Assembly (NCBI RefSeq): GCF_025144725.1
Contig: NZ_JALXKS010000015.1
Span: 1 to 56,761 of the forward strand
Source: Brevibacterium sp. p3-SID960
Lineage (GTDB): Bacteria; Actinomycetota; Actinomycetes; Actinomycetales; Brevibacteriaceae
Length of the DNA: 56,761 nucleotides
Reading direction: 5' to 3'
The position numbers and the translations under genes were made by a program. Each line of letters begins with the position of its first letter. Positions within the stretch are counted from its first letter, which is position 1. Shown here piece after piece: positions 26,675 to 34,959 of the stretch. A model generated the notes under the pieces. It was not told the origin of the DNA. It ran no database searches and worked only from the letters and a program-made list of their open reading frames with translations.

Positions 26675-27313
26675 TCACTGTCCCAGGCGCCGGAGCACGA
26701 GCAGGCCGGCATCGATGGGGATCATGAGCCGTTCGACGTCGGTGCGGGCTTCGATGTCGGAGAGCACGGTGCGCATCACCTGGGTGCGCGGGGCGCGGTT
26801 GGCCGGCTTGGCCACCGCATCGCCGAGCAGCGCCTGGTTGATGATGAGCAGTCCGTCGGCGCTGAGCCGTTCGATCGCCAGCGGCACGAGCCGTGGATAG
26901 GTCAGCGGCTCGGAGTCGAGGAACACGAGATCGTAGCCGCCGGGTGCGAGCCGGGCGAGGACGTCTTCGCCGCGGCCGTGGATCATGCGCACGCAGTGCG
27001 GGCGGATGCGAGCGGCACCGAGCAGCTCGCGGGCCACAGCCTGCCTGTCGGCGTCGACGTCGATGCTCGTGAGCACTCCGCCTGCGGGCATGCCGCGCAT
27101 GATCGCCAGCGTGCCGGTCCCGGTTCCGGTGCCGACCTCCAGCGCGCTCGCCGGCTTCGCCAACTGGGTGAGCAGGCGCAGCAGGCCTGCGATGTTGACC
27201 GACAGCGGGGTGACCGCGTAATCAGCGGCGATGGTGCGGGCGGCGTCGAAGACGGCGTCGGCAGGGTTGTAGCGTTCGGCGTATTGCGCGTTGATCGCCC
27301 AGTCGCGGCTCAT
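26675..27313 (-). CDS. O-methyltransferase, class I SAM-dependent
   Basis: A 212-aa methyltransferase of the caffeoyl-CoA-OMT-like group (mycobacterial counterpart Rv1220c). SAM-binding motif I is ALEVGTGTGTGTLAIM; the acidic residue of motif II is in LTSIDVDADRQAVAREL; GGYDLVFLDSEP is the metal/substrate-region aspartate motif. The ATG at 27313 follows GGAAGG with good spacing; an upstream ATG would add 18 unlikely residues. Substrate unknown. In many actinobacteria sigE, an anti-sigma gene and htrA lie between this gene and tatB; here tatB follows after only 125 bp. Confidence 0.9.
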   Translation of the reverse strand: MSRDWAINAQYAERYNPADAVFDAARTIAADYAVTPLSVNIAGLLRLLTQLAKPASALEVGTGTGTGTLAIMRGMPAGGVLTSIDVDADRQAVARELLGAARIRPHCVRMIHGRGEDVLARLAPGGYDLVFLDSEPLTYPRLVPLAIERLSADGLLIINQALLGDAVAKPANRAPRTQVMRTVLSDIEARTDVERLMIPIDAGLLVLRRLGQ

Positions 27314-27425
27314 ACGTTCCTTCCTGCTGACAGCGGATCGCGGACCGGCAGAAGACGTGGAAAGCACCGGCGATCCGTGCCCTCAGTGTAGCCCGGAGCA
27401 GCCGTGAGAGCCCTGAGCGCGCTGT

Positions 27426-27431
27426 TAGAAT
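27426..27431 (+). promoter_or_regulatory. tatB: -10 element (TAGAAT) of tatB, leaderless
   Basis: TAGAAT is followed by 7 nt and the ATG at 27439. This favours 27439 as start, because the in-frame ATG at 27430 lies inside the -10 box. Confidence 0.55.
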
Positions 27432-27438
27432 GAGGGCC

Positions 27439-27861
27439 ATGTTCGGGATCAACGGCACGGAGATGCTCATCATCATCATCGTTGCCCTCCTCGTCATCGG
27501 CCCGCAGCGGTTGCCCGAATACGCCGAGCAGCTCAAGGAGTTCGTCAAGCTGCTCAAGCGCCGCGCCGACGAAGCCAAGGGCAGCCTGCGCCGTGACTTC
27601 GCCGAGGACCTGCCCGATGTCGACTGGAAGACCCTCGACCCGCGTCAGTACGATCCGCGTCGGATTGTGCGCGAGGCGCTGCAGGAGGAGTCCCAGGCAC
27701 AGGCGTCTTCCGGTTCCCGGAGTTCCACAGGCAGCACGGCTGCCGGTTCCAGCTCAGACGACGCAGCGGCCGCGCAGCTGAGTCCCGTGCAGCGCTACCG
27801 CGCCCAGGTCGCTCTGCGAGACGCCGAGGCGGCCCCGCCCTTCGACCCGGAGGCCACCTGA
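27439..27861 (+). CDS. tatB: Sec-independent translocase subunit TatB
   Basis: Twin-arginine translocase receptor component, 140 aa. Residues 1-20 are the characteristic N-terminal membrane helix with an acidic residue (MFGINGTEMLIIIIVALLVI), then the GPQRLPEY hinge and an amphipathic helix (AEQLKEFVKLLKRRADEAKG). DFAEDLPDVDWKTLDPRQYDPRRIVREAL is the actinobacterial TatB pattern, which separates it from TatA. The rest is a Ser/Ala-rich tail. With TatC elsewhere it binds RR-signal precursors. It is convergent with mrp, 38 bp away, without an obvious terminator. Confidence 0.93.
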   Translation: MFGINGTEMLIIIIVALLVIGPQRLPEYAEQLKEFVKLLKRRADEAKGSLRRDFAEDLPDVDWKTLDPRQYDPRRIVREALQEESQAQASSGSRSSTGSTAAGSSSDDAAAAQLSPVQRYRAQVALRDAEAAPPFDPEAT

Positions 27862-27899
27862 GCCGGACCCGAGGCTGGAATCGGTCGGACAGGGGTCGA

Positions 27900-29027
27900 T
27901 CAGGCAGGGGAGAGGCCGAGCGATCGGCCGGCGAGTCCGCGCGAGCGCGTCGCCAGCTGCTGAGCCACCGCCCGCAGTGCCGTTGAGGCTGGTGAGTCCG
28001 GGGCTGCCAATACGGCAGGAGTGCCTGCATCCCCGCCGGTGCGCACCGGCGGGTCGAGCGGGATCTGGCCGAGCAGCGGCACCTGACCACCGGTGATCTG
28101 GGTGAGGTTCTTCGCCACGGACTCTCCGCCTCCGGAGCCGAAGACGTCCATTCGGGTGCCGTCGGGCATCTCCATCCACGACATGTTCTCAATGACACCG
28201 GTGACCTGCTGTTGGGTCTGCGTCGAGACCGACCCGGCACGCTCAGCGACCTGTGCGGCTGCCTGCTGCGGGGTGGTGACGACGAGCAGTTCAGAGCGCG
28301 GCAACAGCTGGGCGACAGAGATCGCGATGTCGCCGGTGCCCGGCGGCAGATCGAGCAGCAGCACATCGAGATCGCCCCAGAACACGTCGGTGAGGAACTG
28401 CTGGAGAGCCCGGTGCAGCATCGGCCCGCGCCATACGACGGCCTGACCCGGCTGGACGAACATGCCGATCGAGATGACCTTCACCCCGTGGGCGACCTGC
28501 GGCAGGATCATCTCATCGACCTTCGTCGGCTTGCTGGAGAGCCCGAGCATGCCCGGAATCGAGAATCCGTAGATGTCGGCGTCGATGACCCCGACGCGCA
28601 GCCCTTCGGCAGCGAGTGCGACAGCGAGGTTGGCGGTGATCGAGGACTTCCCGACCCCGCCCTTGCCGGAGGCGACTGCATAGATGCGGGTGAGTGAGTT
28701 CGGCTTGTTGAACGGGATCTCGCGGTTGGCACCGGGCCCCTGCAGCTTCTCTCGCATCGCCTGCCGCTGCTCAGGGGTCATCGTGCCCAGGGTGACCGTC
28801 ACGCCGGTGACGCCGTCGACCTGCGCAACTGCCGCCTCGGTGTCGCGTGTGATGGTGTCCTTGAGCGGGCAGCCGGCGATGGTCAGCAGCACGGTGACGG
28901 CGACATGCCCGTCATCGGCGACGGCGATGTCGTCGACCATGTCGAGTTCGACGATGCTGCGGCGGATCTCGGGATCGAGCACAGTGGCAAGGGCGGCGCG
29001 GACGGCATCGATGGTGGGGGCGGTCAT
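27900..29027 (-). CDS. mrp: Mrp/NBP35 family P-loop ATPase (Fe-S carrier)
   Basis: A 375-aa cytoplasmic protein thought to carry or transfer Fe-S clusters. Residues 5-85 form a MIP18/DUF59 domain (ATVLDPEIRRSIVELDMVDD; TIAGCPLKDTI). The ParA-like ATPase has the deviant Walker A SGKGGVGKSS (about 120-129), DADIYGFSIPGMLG, and LLLDLPPGTGDIAISVAQL. The CxxC found in many ApbC/Mrp proteins before FGSGGGE is absent (MSWMEMPDGTRMDVFGSGGG); this loss is, to my knowledge, usual in actinobacterial Mrp. The ATG at 29027 begins the recognisable domain. Confidence 0.92.
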   Translation of the reverse strand: MTAPTIDAVRAALATVLDPEIRRSIVELDMVDDIAVADDGHVAVTVLLTIAGCPLKDTITRDTEAAVAQVDGVTGVTVTLGTMTPEQRQAMREKLQGPGANREIPFNKPNSLTRIYAVASGKGGVGKSSITANLAVALAAEGLRVGVIDADIYGFSIPGMLGLSSKPTKVDEMILPQVAHGVKVISIGMFVQPGQAVVWRGPMLHRALQQFLTDVFWGDLDVLLLDLPPGTGDIAISVAQLLPRSELLVVTTPQQAAAQVAERAGSVSTQTQQQVTGVIENMSWMEMPDGTRMDVFGSGGGESVAKNLTQITGGQVPLLGQIPLDPPVRTGGDAGTPAVLAAPDSPASTALRAVAQQLATRSRGLAGRSLGLSPA

Positions 29028-29253
29028 ATGCGCTCTGAGTGTCCTTCCAGCAGGCCGGAGATCGCGGGCGATTCCAGCGTACTCCATTCGCTGCCGCCTG
29101 CAGCTGTGCGATATCCGACTCTCTTCGGCGTCCCCGCCGTCATCCGGCACTGGCGCTGAGGAAGTGGCCCCGCTGCCTCGTGACCGGTGGCTGACAGCCC
29201 ACAGCCGGCGACCCGGCACCGACGTGAGCCGGTGACTGGTCCATACTGGAGGT

Positions 29254-29727
29254 ATGGCTTCCACACGACCGGTCACCCAGATCCCGCACGGCGAAGTGCT
29301 CGGCTCCTACCGCACGCATGAGGATGCGCAGAAGGCGGTCAGGTTCCTTGCTGAGAAGGACTTCGACGTCTCCTCACTGACGATCGTCGGCTCCAATCTC
29401 AAGATCGTCGAGCCGGTGACCGGGATGCTCACCTGGGCAGCCGCAGCCGGCCGTGGAGCGCTGTCCGGAGCCTGGATCGGCATGCTCTTCGGGCTGGTGT
29501 TCATGCTGCTCGGCGGCGGCACCGACGCGTCCCTGACCACCGGGGCGCTGCTGCCGGGCATCGTCATCGGCGTGGGCCTGGGCATGATCTGGGGGATTGC
29601 GATCAAGGCGATCAACCGCAAGCAGAGTGCCGTGATGTCCAGCCCGCAGGTGCTGGCGACGACCTACGACATCATCTGCCCGCCCGGCGTCGTGAACGAG
29701 GCGCAGGCGATCCTCGCCACCCGCTGA
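29254..29727 (+). CDS. General stress protein (YflT-like) with glycine-rich membrane segment
   Basis: A 157-aa protein. Residues 10-52 (HGEVLGSYRTHEDAQKAVRF, LAEKDFDVSSLTIVGSNL) are the heat-induced stress protein/YflT-like alpha-beta module. Residues about 58-125 contain two hydrophobic, glycine-zipper-like segments (AAAAGRGALSGAWIGMLFGL, LLPGIVIGVGLGMIWGIAI). A short cytoplasmic end follows. Function unknown; actinobacterial members are membrane proteins near mrp. GGAGGT stands directly before the ATG, and a CATACT box 6 nt upstream could alternatively make the mRNA leaderless. Confidence 0.85.
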   Translation: MASTRPVTQIPHGEVLGSYRTHEDAQKAVRFLAEKDFDVSSLTIVGSNLKIVEPVTGMLTWAAAAGRGALSGAWIGMLFGLVFMLLGGGTDASLTTGALLPGIVIGVGLGMIWGIAIKAINRKQSAVMSSPQVLATTYDIICPPGVVNEAQAILATR

Positions 29728-29759
29728 GACACGGAGCGGAACAGGACCGCAGGGGTTCG

Positions 29760-30869
29760 TCAGTCGAGTGCCTGCCAGGCAGCTGCGAGCTGCGGGCACA
29801 CCCTGCGCAGCGGGGGAGGAGAAGCCGGCAGCGGCGCATCCTCGGCATAGTCGCCAGCGGAGATGACCGCATCGACGATCGCTGCCGAGAGCACATCCGC
29901 GGCCGCGATATTCAGCTGCGCGAGCACCATTGTGTCATCCGCCTCATCCGGCGCACCGGCTGACCGTGTCAGCGGTGCCGCACCCGTGGCCGCGGCGAAG
30001 ACCGTATCGCCGTCGAAGAGCGTATGCGAGGGGTGGATCGCTCGCGCCAGCCCGGCATGAGCCGATTGCGCCAGCCGGTGCGCCTGGGCGGCATCGAGTC
30101 GGGCGTCGGTGACGACCGCGGCGATCGTCGTGTTCCGCGCCGGAGGCGGGCTGCCGGCAGTCTGCGCCGCCAGTGCTGCGAACCGCTCCCGCAGGGCGGC
30201 AGAGTCGTCTGCCGGGACGTCGATGCCGTAGCCGGCGAGCACCTCGGCGGCATGCAGCCGGCCAGTCGGTGCGATGACGGTGCCCATCGGATTGGCAACG
30301 GCGATCGCTGCCACCCGGTGGCCGGTATCGGTGTCGATGACAGCCGAACCGAGGCCGCCGCGCAGCAGCCCGCGACCGGTCCACGCACCGATGCCGCCGC
30401 CGACAGACCCGCGGACCACCGCCTCGGGCCCGGTGAGCCTGTTGGCATAGGCAGCCTGCCCGGTCTCGATCGTCGGCGGCAGGCAGGGTGCGCCGCCGCG
30501 GCCGAGGTCGAAGATCCCAGCCGCCGGCACGAGCGGGACCGTCACGCCGGCCAGGCCGGGAGCGGGGAACCCGCGCCCGTCAGCGGCGAGACCGGCCTGC
30601 ACGCCGTGAGCGGCGGCCAGTCCATAGGCGCTGCCGCCGGTGAGCACGATGGCATCGCACCCGGCTGTCAGTGTGCCGGGAGCCAGCAGCTCGGTCTCGT
30701 GACTGGCCGGCCCTCCGCCGCGCACATCGACCCCGCCGGTCGTGCCCGGCGGCAGGATGAGCGCGGTCGTGCCGGTCAGAGCACCGGCAGCGGAGTCGAT
30801 GCGGCCGGCGTGGCCGAGTCCGACGCTGTCGATCTCACAAACCCCTCCGCCGCGGCGCAGCACCGGCAT
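29760..30869 (-). CDS. P1 family peptidase (DmpA/aminopeptidase-like, self-cleaving)
   Basis: A 369-aa Ntn-like hydrolase of family S58. These precursors cut themselves before a nucleophilic Ser or Thr; here the site is probably RNTTIAAVVTDA (about residues 244-255), with the preceding conserved region VGGGIGAWTGRGLLRGGLGS and VAAIAVANPMGTVI. The N-terminus matches the family (GLGHAGR, GTTALILPPGTTGGVDVRGG, TELLAPGTL, DAIVLTGGSAYGLAAA). The likely activity is on N-terminal or D-amino-acid peptides, but substrates vary. It starts 2 nt after the pepP stop and forms an operon with it, so two aminopeptidase-type enzymes are made together. Confidence 0.9.
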   Translation of the reverse strand: MPVLRRGGGVCEIDSVGLGHAGRIDSAAGALTGTTALILPPGTTGGVDVRGGGPASHETELLAPGTLTAGCDAIVLTGGSAYGLAAAHGVQAGLAADGRGFPAPGLAGVTVPLVPAAGIFDLGRGGAPCLPPTIETGQAAYANRLTGPEAVVRGSVGGGIGAWTGRGLLRGGLGSAVIDTDTGHRVAAIAVANPMGTVIAPTGRLHAAEVLAGYGIDVPADDSAALRERFAALAAQTAGSPPPARNTTIAAVVTDARLDAAQAHRLAQSAHAGLARAIHPSHTLFDGDTVFAAATGAAPLTRSAGAPDEADDTMVLAQLNIAAADVLSAAIVDAVISAGDYAEDAPLPASPPPLRRVCPQLAAAWQALD

Positions 30870-30871
30870 GT

Positions 30872-32446
30872 TCAGCGGCCCTGCCGAACCCAGGCCTCGA
30901 CTTCGGCGCGGGTGCGCGGGAAGCCAGCCGAGAGGTTCTCAACGCCGTCCTCGGTCACGAGCACGTCGTCTTCGATGCGCACACCGGTACCGCGGTACTC
31001 CTCGGGGATGAGTTGGTCCTCGGCCTTGAAATACAGGCCCGGCTCGATCGTGAAGACCATGCCCGGTTTGAGTTCGGCACCCAGGTACATCTCCGCGCGC
31101 GCCTGGGCGCAGTCATGCACATCGAGGCCGAGGTGGTGGCTGGTGCCGTGGACCATCCAGCGGCGGTGCTGCTGACCCTCAGGCGAGAGCGACTCCTCGG
31201 CACTGACCGGCAGCAGGCCCCACTCCTCGAGGCGGTGGGCGATGACGTTCATCGCCGCGTCGTGGACCTCGGCGAAGATGACCGGGCGCTGGGTGTGCTC
31301 GGCGGCCACAGCGAAGGCGGCGTCAGCGGCTTCGAGGACGGCGTCGTAGATCCTGCCCTGCACCTCGGAGAAGGTGCCGTTGATCGGCAGGGTGCGGGTG
31401 ATGTCGGCGGTGTAGAGGGAGTCGGCCTCCGCACCGGCGTCGACGAGGATGAGATCACCGTCGCGGACCTCACCGGTGTTCTTGATCCAGTGCAGGGTGC
31501 AGGCATGGTTGCCGGCAGCGGCGATGGTGTCGTAGCCGACGCCGTTGCCGTCGGTGCGGGCAGCGGATTCGAAGGCCGTCTCGATGACGCGCTCGCCGCG
31601 GTGGTGGACGATCGCCTCCTTCAGCGAGGTGACGACGTTGTCGAAACCGGAGCGGGTGATGTCGACGGCGTGGCGGATCTGGCCGATCTCGTAGTCGTCC
31701 TTGATGAGGCGCAGCTCGGAGAGGAACTGGGCCATCTCGGAATCCCCTGCCTGCGAGATCTCCAGGTCGGCCTCGACCTCGGCGCGGGCGGCATCGACCT
31801 GCGCGTCGAGCGCCTCATCGGCACCGCGGACCAGGCGCAGCGACGTGGCGCCCAGGTCCCGGCAGATCGCCTCGGTCGCGTGGGTGATGTCAGCACACCG
31901 GATGCCGGTCTTGATCGCCATCGTCTCCAGGTCCTCGCGCGGGCCGACCCAGTATTCACCGTAGCGGGCATCGGAGAAGAACTCCTCGGTGTCGGCTCCG
32001 GCGCGCGGGCGGAAGTAGAAGGTCGACTCGTGGCCGTCATCGGTGGGCTCCATGACGAGGACCGAATCGGGTTCGAGGTCGGAGTGCAGGCCGGTGAGGT
32101 GGATGAACGCCGAGTGAGCGCGGAAGCGGTAGTCGGTGTCGTTCGAGCGGACCTTGAGGCCACCGGCGGGGATGACGAGGCGCTCGCCGGGGAACTGCTC
32201 AGACAGCGCGTGGCGGCGGGCACCGGTGTAGGCGGCCGAGGCGAAGGGCTCGACATCGTCCTCACTGGTGCGGTCCCAGCCGGAGGCGACGAATTCGCGG
32301 AAGGCCTTCGACTGGGGGCGGCGGGAACGGTTGTTCACTCGGTCTGACAGGGGCTGGGCAGGGGAGTCGGTGCCGGAGGGGGCACCGGATTCAGCGGCGG
32401 AGGGCCTGGTGGTCTGCGCGTTCGGGTCAGAATCCTGAGTCATCAT
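30872..32446 (-). CDS. pepP: Xaa-Pro aminopeptidase (aminopeptidase P)
   Basis: A 524-aa metalloenzyme releasing N-terminal residues next to proline. The N-terminal domain runs through YFRPRAGADTEEFFSDARYG. The C-terminal pita-bread domain carries dinuclear metal ligands: Asp in LVDAGAEADSLYTADITRT, His in HGTSHHLGLDVHD, Glu in FTIEPGLYF, and Glu in GVRIEDDVLVTEDG. The first 35 residues are low-complexity. Of two consecutive ATGs the first (32446) is chosen because a TAGAAT -10 box lies 6 nt upstream, indicating a leaderless mRNA. It is first gene of a two-gene operon with the P1 peptidase. Confidence 0.94.
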   Translation of the reverse strand: MMTQDSDPNAQTTRPSAAESGAPSGTDSPAQPLSDRVNNRSRRPQSKAFREFVASGWDRTSEDDVEPFASAAYTGARRHALSEQFPGERLVIPAGGLKVRSNDTDYRFRAHSAFIHLTGLHSDLEPDSVLVMEPTDDGHESTFYFRPRAGADTEEFFSDARYGEYWVGPREDLETMAIKTGIRCADITHATEAICRDLGATSLRLVRGADEALDAQVDAARAEVEADLEISQAGDSEMAQFLSELRLIKDDYEIGQIRHAVDITRSGFDNVVTSLKEAIVHHRGERVIETAFESAARTDGNGVGYDTIAAAGNHACTLHWIKNTGEVRDGDLILVDAGAEADSLYTADITRTLPINGTFSEVQGRIYDAVLEAADAAFAVAAEHTQRPVIFAEVHDAAMNVIAHRLEEWGLLPVSAEESLSPEGQQHRRWMVHGTSHHLGLDVHDCAQARAEMYLGAELKPGMVFTIEPGLYFKAEDQLIPEEYRGTGVRIEDDVLVTEDGVENLSAGFPRTRAEVEAWVRQGR

Positions 32447-32452
32447 GCGGCC

Positions 32453-32505
32453 ATTCTAGCCGCCGCCCACCGGCAGGGGAGGAATCGTGGCGATCGTCCT
32501 ATGAT
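32453..32505. promoter_or_regulatory. Divergent leaderless promoters of pepP and the PHP gene
   Basis: TAGAAT on the minus strand (32453-32458) ends 6 nt before the pepP ATG. TATGAT on the plus strand (32500-32505) ends 6 nt before the PHP-gene ATG. The -10 boxes are only 41 bp apart, so the -35 regions overlap and the two promoters may compete. No good -35 consensus is seen for either. Confidence 0.5.
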
Positions 32506-32511
32506 CGACTC

Positions 32512-33363
32512 ATGATCATCGACCTGCACGCCCATTCGAACGTCTCAGACGGCACTCAGAGCCCACCAGAGCTCATGGCCGAGGCGGCGGCTTGCGGCGT
32601 CGACGTCATCGGCCTGACTGATCACGACACCACCGGCGGGTGGGCCGAGGCCGGCGAAGCGGTCACGCGGCTGGGCATCGGGCTGGTGCCGGGCATGGAG
32701 ATCTCCTGCCGGTACGAGGGCATCAGCGTCCACCTGCTCAGCTACCTCCACGATCCCGGCAGTGCTGAACTGGCAGCCACCGTCGGGGCTGCGCGCAGCG
32801 ACCGGGAGGATCGGGCGCGCGAGATCGTCGCCCGCCTGGCAGAGGACTTCCCGCTCAGTTGGGCTGATATCGAGGCCGTCTGCGAACCGGGAGCGACGAT
32901 CGGCCGGCCGCACATCGCCGATGCGCTCGTGCACGCCGGAATCGTCACCGACCGCACCGCAGCCTTCGGCGAACTGCTCTCCACCCGGTCGAAGTACCAC
33001 GTCACGCTGCCGACAGTCAGCCCGATCGATGCGATCCGCATGGTCCGCGAGGCCGGTGGAGTGTCGATCTACGCCCACCCCCGGGCGCGGATGCGCGGGC
33101 GGGTGGTGCCCGACGCCGGGATGCGCGAGATGATCGCCGCCGGCCTTGACGGGATCGAAGTCGACCACCGCGACAACCCGGTGGCCGAACGCGCCGAGCT
33201 GCGTCGCATCGCCGCATCCCACGACCTCATCGTCACCGGGTCCTCGGACTATCACGGTGCCGGCAAGCCGAATCTGCTGGCAGAGCACACGACGGCCCCG
33301 GAGATGCTTGCCCGCATTGTGCGTGCAGCCTCCGGGGCCAGTCCTGTCGGCGTCAGTATCTGA
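32512..33363 (+). CDS. PHP domain phosphoesterase (TrpH/YciV-like)
   Basis: A 283-aa metal-dependent phosphoesterase. PHP motifs are DLHAHSNVSDGTQSP, GLTDHDTTGGWAEA, PGMEISC, RPHIADALV, YAHPRARM and VTGSSDYHG, giving the usual multinuclear metal site. The group includes 3',5'-nucleoside bisphosphate and RNA/DNA 5'-end phosphatases; the exact substrate is unknown. The start at 32512 follows TATGAT plus six bases (leaderless). The stop lies in a duplicated 29-bp junction with the opposing helicase gene. Confidence 0.9.
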   Translation: MIIDLHAHSNVSDGTQSPPELMAEAAACGVDVIGLTDHDTTGGWAEAGEAVTRLGIGLVPGMEISCRYEGISVHLLSYLHDPGSAELAATVGAARSDREDRAREIVARLAEDFPLSWADIEAVCEPGATIGRPHIADALVHAGIVTDRTAAFGELLSTRSKYHVTLPTVSPIDAIRMVREAGGVSIYAHPRARMRGRVVPDAGMREMIAAGLDGIEVDHRDNPVAERAELRRIAASHDLIVTGSSDYHGAGKPNLLAEHTTAPEMLARIVRAASGASPVGVSI

Positions 33364-33406
33364 AAGTCAGCTCTGCCGGCTTCGGTATCTGAAGGTCAGC
33401 TCTGCG
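33349..33406. repeat. 29-bp tandem duplication of a convergent gene junction
   Basis: 33349-33377 and 33378-33406 are near-identical; a 21-bp core differs at one base. The unit contains both a plus-strand TGA and a minus-strand TGA. The first copy supplies the PHP-gene stop (33361-33363) and the second the helicase stop (33396-33398), as if the original junction had been copied once. Confidence 0.85.
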
Positions 33407-34889
33407 CAGCCGGCTGCTCGGCATTCGAGCGGCGGCGACGGCGGCGCCGCCGCGGGGCGGACTCACCTGAGCTCTGCTCCGGCTTCGAGGTGTTCGTGTT
33501 CGCACCGGTGTCACCGGTGTTCTCACCCGAGCGCCCGCCGCGGGTGCGGCGGCGCTGACGCCGCTCGCCCGTGCGGCCCTCCTGCCGGCTGCGGTCACCG
33601 GAACGGCTGCCATCACGGCCGCTGCGGCCACCGCCTCGGCGGCGGTCATGGCCCTCCTCGGCAGGCTTGGCACCGTTGATCCGGCCCTTCGTGCCCTTCG
33701 GGATGTTGAGGTCGGCGAAGAAGTGCGGGGACGTCGAATACGTCTCGACCGGCTCATCGAAGTCGAGGCCGAGCTGGCGGTTGATGAGCTTCCAGCGCGG
33801 CACATCGTCCCAGTCGACGAACGTCACCGCGATGCCGGACTCACCGGCGCGACCGGTGCGCCCGATCCGGTGGACGTAGGTCTTCTCGTCATCCGGGCAC
33901 TGGTAGTTGATGACGTGGGTGACGTTCGAGATGTCGATGCCGCGGGCGGCGACATCGGTGGCGACCAGCACGTCGACGGTGCCGTCCCGGAAGGCCTTGA
34001 GGTAGCGTTCGCGCATCTGCTGGGGCAGATCGCCGTGCATCGGCTTGGCGTTCATGCCGCGGTCGCCGAGCTCCTCTGCCAGCCGGTCGGCGGTGCGCTT
34101 GGTGCGCGCAAAGATGATCGTGCGTCCCCGGCCTTCAGCCTGCAGCAGGCGAGCGACCATCTCGGTCTTGTCCATCGCATGGGCGCGGTAGATGTACTGG
34201 GTGGTGTTCTTCGCCGTCTGCGTCGTGTCATCCGGGTCCTGGGAGCGGATGTGGGTCGGCTGGATCATGTAGCGGCGGGCCATCGAGATGACCGCACCGG
34301 GCATCGTGGCCGAGAACAGCATCGTCTGCCGCTGCGCCGGCAGGTGCGAGATGATCTTCTCGACATCGGGCAGGAAACCGAGGTCGAGCATCTCGTCGGC
34401 CTCATCGAGCACGGCGGTGCGCACGCCGCCCAGGCGCAGGATGCGCCGGCCGACGAGGTCGAGGAGGCGTCCGGGGGTGCCGACGACCACCTCGGCGCCG
34501 GATTCGAGCGCCTTGATCTGGGGTTCGAAGTCCTTGCCGCCGTAGATGGTGACAACGGAGATGTTGCGTCGCGTCGACGCGGCCTCCAGGTCGCCGGCGA
34601 CCTGCTGGGCGAGCTCCCGGGTCGGCACGACGACGAGCGCCTGCGGGATCCGGTCGGCCGGGGCGTCGTCCTCATCGGGGCCGACGACGCGCTCGAGCAG
34701 CGGAATCCCGAAGCCCAGCGTCTTGCCGGTTCCGGTCTTGGCCTGGCCGATGATGTCGGCGCCGGTCAGTGCGACCGGCAGGGTCATCGCCTGGATGGGG
34801 AAAGGGTGCACGATGCCCTTGTCGGCAAGCGCATCGGCGATCGGGGCTGACACACCGAGGTCAGCGAAAGTCTGTTCAGTTGTGGTCAC
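33396..34889 (-). CDS. DEAD-box RNA helicase with Arg/Gly-rich tail
   Basis: ATP-dependent RNA helicase, 497 aa. Motifs in order: Q motif (TFADLG, HPFPIQAMTLP), I AKTGTGKT, Ia PTRELAQQV, Ib TPGRLLD, II VLDEADEMLD, III SAT, V ATDVAARGIDI, VI HRIGRTGRAG. After residue about 400 a basic RGG-like tail (repeated RRRGG, GRSGRDG, RQRRRTRGGRSG, ending in RRRRRRRRS) should bind RNA nonspecifically. The start is the GTG behind GAGGAGAATAAC; a longer in-frame extension upstream lacks a ribosome site. It may act in ribosome assembly, mRNA decay or cold adaptation, as usual for this family. Confidence 0.93.
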   Translation of the reverse strand: MTTTEQTFADLGVSAPIADALADKGIVHPFPIQAMTLPVALTGADIIGQAKTGTGKTLGFGIPLLERVVGPDEDDAPADRIPQALVVVPTRELAQQVAGDLEAASTRRNISVVTIYGGKDFEPQIKALESGAEVVVGTPGRLLDLVGRRILRLGGVRTAVLDEADEMLDLGFLPDVEKIISHLPAQRQTMLFSATMPGAVISMARRYMIQPTHIRSQDPDDTTQTAKNTTQYIYRAHAMDKTEMVARLLQAEGRGRTIIFARTKRTADRLAEELGDRGMNAKPMHGDLPQQMRERYLKAFRDGTVDVLVATDVAARGIDISNVTHVINYQCPDDEKTYVHRIGRTGRAGESGIAVTFVDWDDVPRWKLINRQLGLDFDEPVETYSTSPHFFADLNIPKGTKGRINGAKPAEEGHDRRRGGGRSGRDGSRSGDRSRQEGRTGERRQRRRTRGGRSGENTGDTGANTNTSKPEQSSGESAPRRRRRRRRSNAEQPAAQS

Positions 34890-34959
34890 GTTATTCTCCT
34901 CACAGTGCTCCTTCGAGGAGCACGCGTTTACGTCTGAGTGAGGCGGTAGGCTATGGGGC

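Noticed and set aside
26200..26712. Minus-strand frame of 170 codons opposite the frame-split region
   Set aside because: Composition is shadow-like and it lacks a start signal; the plus-strand frames are more protein-like.
27900..29027. Loss of the CxxC motif in Mrp as a special finding
   Set aside because: To my knowledge actinobacterial Mrp proteins commonly lack it, so it is noted only in the annotation.
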